15,000 nucleotides of DNA from Chrysomallon squamiferum (lineage: Eukaryota > Mollusca > Gastropoda > Neomphalida > Peltospiridae): assembly GCA_012295275.1 (NCBI GenBank), contig CM022674.1:2128242-2143241 (forward strand), read 5' to 3'. The position numbers and the translations under genes are program-made. Below are positions 9,252-15,000 of the stretch, one piece after another (position 1 is the first letter of the stretch; every line of letters starts with the position of its first letter). The notes beneath the pieces were generated by a model. The model saw only the letters and a program-made list of their open reading frames with translations. It had not been told where the DNA came from and ran no database searches.

Positions 9252-9714
9252 TTACGCCCGCTTCGCCGCCGTTTCCATGGTAACGTAGCGCTCTTCGTCC
9301 GCGGCCGCCTCGCTGTTTTTCTTCTCCTGCATGGCCAGCGCGGCTTTCATGTTCTGCAGGTTCTCCAGCGACTCGTAGAAGTTCTCCTCCCGTCTCCCCC
9401 CCTGCCACTCGCCCAGGGACTTGGGGTAGTCGTACTGCGTGCACGCGGCGAGGGTGCGGCGTCCGCACGGACGGGGTGGGGGGCAGTCGTAGGTGGCGTC
9501 AGTGCCCGACAGCATGGCGCCTGTGACGTACGTCGGGTTGGTCAAGCTCATCGACGGCAGGTTGACGTCACTGATGTACGTTTTGATGTTGACGTTGTTG
9601 TCGTCGTCGTCGTTATCGGAGGGGAGGTCTTTCTCTGTGAGAGGTTTCGCTGCGTCACCGTAGTAGCGGTTTTCGAACACGACCGGGGGGTAGTCGTCAA
9701 CGTGTTTGCGTCTT
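9252..9714 (-). CDS. C-type lectin receptor, terminal exon: tyrosine-rich cytoplasmic tail
   Basis: It begins after TTTCAG (AG at 9716-9715). Its first base completes an Arg codon begun by AG at the end of the TM exon, giving FFRRRRKHV, a basic stop-transfer stretch. It encodes 153 further residues and ends in TAA (9254-9252). Ten tyrosines are visible. NPTY, in SLTNPTYVTG, fits the NPxY pattern bound by PTB domains and endocytic adaptors. YVTM near the C-terminus fits YxxM, the PI3K p85 SH2 pattern. YPPV, YESL and YVTM fit YxxPhi sorting signals. PPPRP is a possible SH3 ligand. There is also an acidic DNDDDDNN stretch and a Glu/Ala/Lys-rich C-terminus. No classical ITIM ([ILVS]xYxx[LIV]) or paired ITAM is present. 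The exon is strikingly GC- and CpG-rich compared with its flanks. Confidence 0.9.
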
Positions 9715-9717
9715 CTG

Positions 9718-9744
9718 AAATAAATAAATAAAATAAAATAAAAT

Positions 9745-9775
<31 letters not shown>

Positions 9776-10105
9776 TAAATAAATGTACAAATAAATAAAT
9801 AATGAAATATATAAATAAAATAAATTAAAATAAGTAAATAATTAAATATATAAATACACAAATAAACAAATAAAATAAATACATAAATAAATAAATAATG
9901 AAATAAATAAATAAAAAAAACAACAAATAAATAAATACATATACAAATAAATAAACAAATAAATACAGAAATACATAAATAAATAAAAAAATAAAAAAAT
10001 AAAATAAATAAATACATAAATAAATAAATATAGAAATAAATACACAAATAAATAAATAAACAAACAAATACACAATTAAATAAATAAAATAAAAACAAAA
10101 ATTTG
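9718..10105. repeat. (TAAA)n array abutting the lectin terminal-exon acceptor
   Basis: About 385 bp of imperfect TAAA/AATA tetranucleotides with AAATACA and AAACA variants. Read on the - strand it is (TTTA)n and runs directly into TTTCAG of the terminal-exon acceptor. The Tyr/Leu/Phe-rich - strand ORFs here (up to 142 codons) are translation of the repeat, not membrane proteins. Confidence 0.97.
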
Positions 10106-10338
10106 TAACAGTAATATAAACACAACAGTAAATATTTATAAATTAATAATAATGAAAATTAAAACACACTTTTCTGTACACATATAATTATTAATACCAC
10201 TGATGTTTTTAATTAAAAATTATTATAAAAAAATAAAAATATAAATAAAAATAATTCATATTTGCTTTCATTAACAAAATGAAATAAAATAGGTTAATTC
10301 CTTTATGATTCTGAAAATTAAAAACAATGATAGCAAAC

Positions 10339-10420
10339 CTCCTGAAGAAAATGAAAGCTCCAAAACAGATTCCAATCACAAGCCCCAGCAGTATTCCCAG
10401 AATTAAACCAATGGCTGTGC
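10339..10420 (-). CDS. C-type lectin receptor, transmembrane exon with glycine zipper
   Basis: The exon follows CACTAATTGTAACAG (branch-like CACTAAT, AG at 10422-10421) and ends at AG before GTTTGC (GT at 10338-10337, a non-consensus donor but the one that fits). Its 82 bases are 2 + 26 codons + 2. The first Gly is completed from the previous exon. The hydrophobic segment has glycine at every fourth position, six times: G-TAI-G-LIL-G-ILL-G-LVI-G-ICF-G, then AFIFF and Arg-Arg. This is a single membrane-spanning helix with the basic side in the cytoplasm, so type I. Glycine-zipper helices are known to pack tightly as homo- or hetero-oligomers, so receptor self-association is plausible (inference). 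Confidence 0.87.
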
Positions 10421-10593
10421 CTGTTACAATTAGTGAAAACAAGTTTAAGCCAATGGCAGCCGATGTTACAAAATAAGACAACTAATGCATCAAAGAGACC
10501 AATAGGGATTTCTGTTATAAACTAAAATATTAACACAATTCCAGTACAAACAGACAACTAGATTTGTAGTTTTCTGTCACTAACATCTGTTTG

Positions 10594-10833
10594 TGTTAAT
10601 AATAATAATAATAATCATAATAATAATAATAATAGTAATTGTAATAATAATAATAATAATAACAGTAATAACAATAAGAATAATAACAACTGTAATAATA
10701 ATAGTAATAGTAAAAGGAATAATAACATTAATAATAATAATAATAATAACAATACAAATAATAGTATTAATAATAATAAAAAATAACAGTAACAGTAAAA
10801 GTAATAATAATAAAAGTGATAATAATAATAACA

Positions 10834-10836
<3 letters not shown>
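10594..10836. repeat. Imperfect (AAT)n array
   Basis: AAT-type trinucleotides with AAC, AGT and AAAAGT interruptions, in the intron between the linker and TM exons. The poly-Ile and poly-Leu ORFs across it are artefacts. Confidence 0.95.

Positions 10837-10837
<1 letters not shown>

Positions 10838-10917
<80 letters not shown>
10838..10917. repeat. (TC)n microsatellite, ~40 units
   Basis: Eighty bases of uninterrupted TC on the + strand, (GA)n on the lectin transcript, within the same intron as the adjacent AAT array. Confidence 0.98.
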
Positions 10918-10921
<4 letters not shown>

Positions 10922-10995
10922 TATCTAAGTGACATAGCTAGTGATATTGTTTCTCCATGTAATTAACTGTTAAGTTTCTATTTTTAGATTCTTAC

Positions 10996-11049
10996 CTGTG
11001 TCAATTTGTTTCTCTGATGAATGGCTTACTGATTCAGCTCCGATCATAC
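10996..11049 (-). CDS. C-type lectin receptor, 54-bp linker mini-exon
   Basis: It is bounded by TTTAATTACAG (AG at 11051-11050) and a strong donor, CAG/GTAAGA (GT at 10995-10994). Its 54 bases are 2 + 17 codons + 1, phase 1 to phase 1. It encodes MIGAESVSHSSEKQIDT flanked by two split Gly codons, a hydrophilic juxtamembrane linker just outside the TM helix. Being symmetrical and short, it can be skipped without changing the frame, which would shorten the linker by 18 residues (inference). It is too short to stand out as an ORF; both splice sites and both phases support it. Confidence 0.82.
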
Positions 11050-11438
11050 CTGTAATTAAATTATTCACAGGTTGTACCTTAACCAGTTTACTGCACATCA
11101 GTATGTATAAATAAAATACACTTCAGATGTAATACCTTTAACCAGTATATATATCAAAATTAATACCCACTTTTAAACATAAATGCATTTTAATACGTGA
11201 ATTAAAACTTTCAAGGTGAATTTCAGTTTAACTGTGTTAAATAAAAATAAATATATAAATAAAATAAATTAAATAAATTAAAACAAAACAAAATAAGTTA
11301 AAAATAGAATTAAAGAGAATAAGAATTATTTATTAGCATTTGTTGTCTTATTTAACTTATCAATAATAATGATGATGATGACAATAATGATAATGAGGAA
11401 TGAATCGTGTTCTAATAACATTTCGAGTTTATCCTCAC

Positions 11439-11721
11439 CTTGATGAATCAAAATAGCTCCAGAGTGAGATGTTGTTGTAGCTGCTGTTGTTGATGTTGTC
11501 ACTGGGTGATTCCGCTGGTAACCTGCTGACAGGTTTTTCTTCCCATGCAAAACTTGCTGCTTCACAACCACTACTTCAGGAGTTGCTGTTGTTGTTGTTT
11601 GCTGTGTAGTTGAGTTTGTTGCCAGTGTCTTTACGACTGTTGATGCCACTGTTGTTGTAGTTGTTGTTGTAGTTGTGGTGGCAGGTGGTTGTGGTAGATG
11701 TCGTAGTGAGAGGCTTCATTT
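11439..11721 (-). CDS. C-type lectin receptor, Thr-rich mucin-like stalk exon, frame broken
   Basis: The acceptor is TTCTTCCATTTTAG (AG at 11723-11722) and the donor is CAAG/GTGAGG (GT at 11438-11437). The phase-1 join from the CTLD exon gives K-MKPLTTTSTTTT, which then becomes His/Asn/Tyr-rich and reaches TGA near 11575. The frame needed for the next exon reads ATTTTTTTTTVASTVVKT onwards to GAILIHQ-G and has a TGA at 11718-11716. The two Thr-rich readings meet at about 11683, where one extra base (T in ACCACC-T-GCCACC on the - strand) breaks continuity. The encoded stalk, about 93 residues, is Thr-rich, so heavy O-glycosylation is likely, and it contains NST and NLS N-glycosylation sequons. 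The break may be a sequencing or assembly indel, or a real allele making a truncated soluble lectin. Confidence 0.75.
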
Positions 11722-11799
11722 CTAAAATGGAAGAACATTTAAATTAACGATTTTCTTCATTAACATTTCTTTATTAAAAAGTTGTTTGTCTCTCTTATG

Positions 11800-12175
11800 C
11801 TTATGATACATAAATGTTATGGTTATAGAATTCCTATGATAACAACACTTATAACTACAGTTTTCTTGAATGAAAATAATTTTATTTATAATGTTCTTAT
11901 GACGACTATGGTTACAGATTTCTACTTTTGGTTACATTTTTCTTATGGCAACAGGTTTCTGCTTATGATTAAATTGTTTTACTTACGGTAACTTTAACAT
12001 TACAGATTTCTACTTATGGTTACAATTTTCTTATGGCAACAATTTTCCACTTATGATTACATTGTTTTACTGTCCATTATAATTTTCCACTTATGCTTAC
12101 ATTGTTCTATAATATGGTAACTATAACATTATTCACAATGTTGATGCTATGGTAACAATCTTCTTATGATGATGA
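11800..12175. repeat. Degenerate intronic tandem repeat (~88-bp unit of ~20-bp subunits)
   Basis: TTACAGATTTCTACTT(A/T)TGG with TTACATTTTTCTTATGGCAACA-like sequence starts at 11912 and again at 12000, giving an 88-bp period. Within and around it the words CTTATGGTTACA, TTTTCCACTTATG and TATGGTAAC recur at roughly 20-30 bp. It fills most of the intron between the second CTLD exon and the stalk exon. No exon is visible in it. Confidence 0.7.
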
Positions 12176-12231
12176 TTTTCTAGCTCTGCCAGCACAATGT
12201 TCTGTTTATAATGGGTGACAGATTTACTTAC

Positions 12232-12390
12232 TGTACTGACAGATGAAGGAGTAATGGAAGCTGAGACCACCGCAAGGGTAGTCATGCCATTTCCCCCCTT
12301 TGTCCAGTCGAAGTTGTGCACAGTCTTCAACACAGAAATATTTACAGTTTGGCTGTCCTGAAGCAAAGTTGTTCCACGCTATCTTTTCAC
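12232..12390 (-). CDS. C-type lectin receptor, second CTLD exon (Ca2+ and sugar-site half)
   Basis: The acceptor is ACCTGAACAG (AG at 12392-12391) and the donor is TACA/GTAAGT (GT at 12231-12230). Its 159 bases are 2 + 52 codons + 1. It completes the CTLD: W5, the motif GQPNC at 11-15, VEDCAQL at 20-26, KWHDYPC at 33-39 and YSFICQY at 46-52. C23 and C39 form the conserved inner disulphide and C50 pairs with the SVC cysteine of the first exon. In the sugar-binding loop the tripeptide is QPN, where mannose-type lectins have EPN and galactose-type have QPD. The usual WND is WHD, so one Ca2+-ligand Asn is replaced by His. C15 and C19 are an extra nearby Cys pair. Ca2+-dependent sugar binding is therefore possible but not assured. 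A 77-codon ORF in another frame here is a shadow. Confidence 0.94.
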
Positions 12391-12419
12391 CTGTTCAGGT
12401 AGAAAGGAGAAAAAAAAAA

Positions 12420-12800
12420 AATATATATATATAGGTTTTTGTATCAGTGCTGGGTTTGAAACAAAAACAACAGCATCAACAACAGCACTTTTTATTCAGG
12501 ACAATGTATATTGTGTATTTCTAGATAGTAAAGGATTAAACTTCTCCAGTTATCTAATAGCCCATCTTTTAAGAAAAGTTTCAGCTCTGTAATCTGCTGC
12601 TTTTATCAGCTGAAGTGACACTGCCAATGTAACAACTCTTCCTTTTAAATAAACTTTACACTTTATGCACTCGTTACCAAAATACTTCTCTGAAGTTTCA
12701 ACTTTATGTGCCAGTTATGCTGTCATTTTCATTTTTTCAATGAAATTTAAAGAAATTTCTGCTTTTCATTATCTTTCAGTGAGGTTCATAAAATACATCC
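12420..12800. other. CTLD intron, unique part
   Basis: This is intron between the two CTLD exons. It is AT-rich, with a short (TA) run near 12420-12433 after an A run, and otherwise non-repetitive. I see no exon, RNA gene or regulatory motif I can support. Confidence 0.6.
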
Positions 12801-12813
12801 AATTCACCCTTCA

Positions 12814-13021
12814 GTGAAGTTCACAGAACACACACACCTGTCACCCATCTGTGAAGCTCACACAACACACACATACCTGTCACCCATCTGTGAAGTTGAC
12901 ACAACACAACACACACACACACCTGTCACCCATCTACGAAGTTCACACAACAGACACACACACACACACACCTGTCACCCAATCTCTGAAGTTCATACAA
13001 CACAACACATACCTGTCACCC
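12814..13021. repeat. ~40-49-bp tandem repeat carrying copies of the CTLD exon splice donor
   Basis: CCTGTCACCC (GGGTGACAGG on the - strand) occurs at 12837, 12876, 12922, 12971 and 13012, spaced 39, 46, 49 and 41 bp. Each copy is followed by ATCTGTGAAGTTCACACAA-like sequence and (CA)n of variable length. The copy at 13012-13021 is the end of the first CTLD exon with its donor. The other four are in the intron. Confidence 0.93.
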
Positions 13022-13288
13022 ATCGCCAATCCATTTCTCTGTCTCTGTCTGAGGCTCCTATCCAGACTCCGTTATATGGCCAGTGGAGACTTCGCAGACT
13101 TCGCATGATGAAGTTCTGAGTCTCCTGGTCTTTGATGACCACAAGGTGACCGTTCTTCCTCCTGCACACAGACTGGGCACTGGTCCAGAACCTTTCGTAC
13201 TCGTAGAACTGGTAGCAGTGATCTCGGAACGTTTTCAGTTTCGTGCCTCTGTACAGGTCATCCGGACACCGGTACATGTCATCTGTGG
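13013..13288 (-). CDS. C-type lectin receptor, first CTLD exon
   Basis: The acceptor is CATTACTTTCAG (AG at 13290-13289) and the donor is GACAG/GTATGT (GT at 13012-13011). Its 276 bases are 2 + 91 codons + 1. It encodes TDDMYRCPDDLY, then the first half of a C-type lectin-like domain: C7 and C24 (N-terminal long-form hairpin disulphide), HCYQFYEYERFW at 23-34, the helix with SVCRRKNGHLVVIKD at 39-53 (C41 is the conserved first cysteine), QETQNFI, and WIGASDRDREMDWRWVT at 75-91, equivalent to the WIGL motif and following strand. The donor leaves G, which joins GT of the next exon to make Gly. The exon opens in phase 1, so an earlier exon exists. This is an extracellular recognition domain; ligand unknown. 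The two forward-strand ORFs across it are shadows. Confidence 0.96.
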
Positions 13289-13295
13289 CTGAAAG

Positions 13296-13490
13296 TAATG
13301 ATAATGATAATGATAATAATAATATTAATAATGATAATAATAATGTTGATGATGATGATGATAATAATAATGACCATGATGTTGTTGATTATGGTGATGA
13401 TAATAATAACAATTGATGATAATGATGGTAATAATAACAGTATATACAACAACAACAATAACAATAACAATAACAATAATAATAATAATA
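13296..13490. repeat. Imperfect AAT/GAT trinucleotide array
   Basis: AATGATAATAAT-type sequence followed by GATGATGAT and (AACAAT)n begins 8 bp inside the intron just 5' of the first CTLD exon (sense orientation: upstream of the acceptor). ORFs over it are poly-Ile/Met or poly-Asn artefacts. Confidence 0.95.
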
Positions 13491-14119
13491 TGACAAAAAA
13501 GGAAAAAAAAGGAAGAGTATTACGAGGATTAAAAAACAGCAAAAACAAAGAGGAATGGAACAATCAAAAGCTGATTCAGTTATTACAAACAACCAACCAA
13601 CCATGCAAAACAAACAGAACAAATAAAACAAAACAAACTGAAATCACTGTTTTTTTTTATACTGGAAGACTTCTAGATGCAGGATTAACCACTAGGTCTA
13701 TAAAAATTCTTCGATCCAGCAATCAAATAACATATATCCTTTTTATTCTAATGTTCCCGACTCTTCTGTTTTGTTGCTTTACTTGTGAAAGAATGAAATA
13801 ACAAGAAATGTGAGAGAAATCTTCTTCTGCAACTTCACATGCTTTCCTTCACACACACATTACTTCACACACACATCACTTTGTAAGATAAACAAGCTAT
13901 ACCACAGGAACTTTCAACTTTCATGCATTTCCAAATCTGTTGGATGCAAAAGCATATTGTTCTTTTTAAGGTATTTAGAGCTTTTGTTGTTCATAGTATA
14001 TTTAAGTAAGTTTTCATTTCTGAAATACTGGTGTAATTTAATGTACTGATTATGAGGAAGAATGCATAAAGATAATTTTTTAATAAATTGTTTATTGTTT
14101 GTTTTCAAAGAAAGGAATA

Positions 14120-14155
14120 AAAATCAAATCAAATCAAATTAAATCAAATCAAAGA
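14120..14155. repeat. (AAATC)n pentanucleotide repeat
   Basis: Seven pentanucleotide units of AAATC, one changed to AAATT, followed by a poly-A stretch near 14178-14192. Confidence 0.9.
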
Positions 14156-14246
14156 AATCAATAAACAAGATTTAATTTTAAAAAAAAAAAAATGCATGCA
14201 TCCATATTAAAATCAGTTGTTATTTTAAAGATATTTTGGATTTATG

Positions 14247-14247
<1 letters not shown>

Positions 14248-14328
<81 letters not shown>
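14248..14328. repeat. Compound (CA)n(GA)n microsatellite
   Basis: About 20 CA units (14248-14288) switch directly to 20 GA units (14289-14328). Confidence 0.98.
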
Positions 14329-14331
<3 letters not shown>

Positions 14332-14478
14332 TTTGTACCAAAATGAATACTTAATAATAAACAAATATATATCTATAAGTCTACAAGCATATTTTATTAT
14401 ACAGATATAGTCACGAAAACGTGACATTTAGTTTTTCACTTATTAAATTTGTATTCTGTAATGGAGGCTTCCTGTGTG

Positions 14479-14495
14479 TGACCTTTGCATGACCT
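14479..14495 (-). promoter_or_regulatory. Perfect DR5 repeat of AGGTCA (nuclear-receptor-type site)
   Basis: On the lectin sense strand this reads AGGTCA-TGCAA-AGGTCA, two perfect consensus half-sites in direct orientation with a 5-bp spacer. On the + strand it is part of TGACCTTTG repeated with an 11-bp period. DR5 is the classical RAR/RXR arrangement. It lies about 1.2 kb before the first visible lectin exon. Occupancy and target are unknown. Confidence 0.45.
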
Positions 14496-15000
14496 TTGTC
14501 AAGCAATGACAAACGTATTTCAGTCAATTTCAATTCTCACAGTCAAAACTGTTCCAACAAATTGTCTCTGTCAATTATTGTGTCTTTGTTGTTGACTGCA
14601 CTGCATAAACCTTCTTTTTTTTTTAAATGAGTTTTTAAATTAATTTTTTTGTGGTTTATGAAAGTCATTTTAAATTGTATGATTGTTAAAATGTTTTTAC
14701 AACTTTGCAGTTGTAACTGTTGTTGTTGTTGTTATTATTATTATTTATTATTATTATCATTATGATTATTATTATTTGTTTTTGTTGTTGCTGGTGTTGA
14801 TTATTTACTTTTTATTTCTATTATCTTTAGACATATTTTTCAAGCTGCATGAAAATAATTCTAAATAATATATTACATGTAGCATAAATTATGATTTTAA
14901 TGGCTATAAAAAAATTGTAAGAACTACAGCTTTTGTTAAAGTCAAAAATATTTATTTTTTATTACATTTATAAATAATTTAAATGGCAGTTCAAATATAT

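Larger units (their letters stand above)
9252..13288 (-). other. Gene model: transmembrane C-type lectin receptor, 3' six exons
   Basis: Exons in transcript order are 13288-13013, 12390-12232, 11721-11439, 11049-10996, 10420-10339 and 9714-9252. All five introns are GT-AG and each junction is phase-compatible: phase 1 for the first four and phase 2 for the last. The stalk exon length (283) leaves one surplus base after removing split codons, so the frame breaks inside it. Domain order is CTLD, Thr-rich stalk, linker, TM helix, tyrosine-rich tail, which is a type I membrane lectin. The first exon here opens with a split codon, so at least one upstream exon carrying the start and signal peptide is missing. 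No named family member is claimed; CTLD-stalk-TM architectures are widely expanded in molluscs and other invertebrates. Confidence 0.88.
13292..15000. other. Upstream or intronic region of the lectin gene, no supported exon
   Basis: The phase-1 acceptor at 13289 requires an upstream exon, but I find no ATG-led signal peptide ending in a phase-1 donor here. The stretch holds (AAT)/(GAT)-type repeats (13296-13490), A-rich DNA, ACACACAT duplications near 13851-13877, an AAATC pentanucleotide repeat (about 14120-14155), a (CA)n(GA)n compound repeat (14248-14328), TTG/TTA trinucleotides (14715-14790) and a nuclear-receptor-like direct repeat at 14479-14495. Confidence 0.55.

Noticed and set aside
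9697-10125. Hydrophobic Tyr/Leu/Phe-rich - strand ORFs resembling multi-pass membrane proteins
   Set aside because: They are translations of the (TTTA)n tetranucleotide repeat in the last lectin intron.
12133-12366. 77-codon - strand ORF ending in a His/Lys-rich stretch
   Set aside because: It is the wrong frame of the second CTLD exon; the phase-1 frame gives the conserved CTLD motifs.
13389-13631. Short - strand ORF with a hydrophobic start (MVGWLFVITESA) considered as the missing signal-peptide exon
   Set aside because: The hydrophobic core is short, the ORF runs into simple repeat, and the only donor-like GT sites are not in phase 1 as the CTLD exon requires.

Overview
The window is eukaryotic nuclear DNA: protein-coding sequence is split into exons by GT-AG introns, the non-coding DNA is very AT-rich, and it is full of microsatellites (CA, GT, TC, GA, AAT, TAAA, poly-A/T) and short tandem repeats. 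The repeat landscape together with a multi-exon C-type lectin gene suggests a lophotrochozoan invertebrate, most likely a mollusc. That assignment is an inference; no diagnostic marker gene is present.

Layout. (1) 1-3792: repeat-rich DNA, including a ~66-bp tandem repeat (277-~680) and two long (TC)n blocks (3292-3603). The part just before 3793 is intron. (2) 3793-5421, + strand: the last coding exon of an unrecognised gene. It encodes 542 residues of Ser-rich, probably cytoplasmic sequence with acidic di-leucine motifs, a 14-3-3-type motif, about 13 copies of a 14-residue repeat and a PDZ-ligand-like C-terminus. A (TG)n 3' UTR and AATAAA follow. (3) 5690-9250: convergent 3' intergenic space, mostly AT-rich, with degenerate TTTACAAA repeats and simple repeats. 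(4) 9252-13288, - strand: six exons of a type I membrane C-type lectin receptor. Read in transcript order they encode a long-form CTLD (two exons), a Thr-rich mucin-like stalk, an 18-residue linker exon, a transmembrane exon with a perfect glycine zipper, and a 153-residue tail with NPTY, YVTM and YxxPhi motifs. Every splice junction keeps phase, but the stalk exon carries one base too many (or two too few), so the frame is broken there in this sequence. The 5' exon(s) with the signal peptide are not found and probably lie beyond 15000 or are too short to see. (5) 13292-15000: intron or upstream DNA of the lectin gene, with simple repeats and a perfect DR5 nuclear-receptor-type repeat.

The two genes converge and nothing shows that they act together. 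The lectin gene is the most informative locus: a carbohydrate-recognition-type ectodomain coupled to a tyrosine-rich tail whose motifs are known in other receptors to recruit PTB, SH2 (PI3K p85) and clathrin-adaptor proteins. This looks like an invertebrate signalling or endocytic lectin receptor. I see no RNA genes, transposon ORFs or CRISPR arrays.
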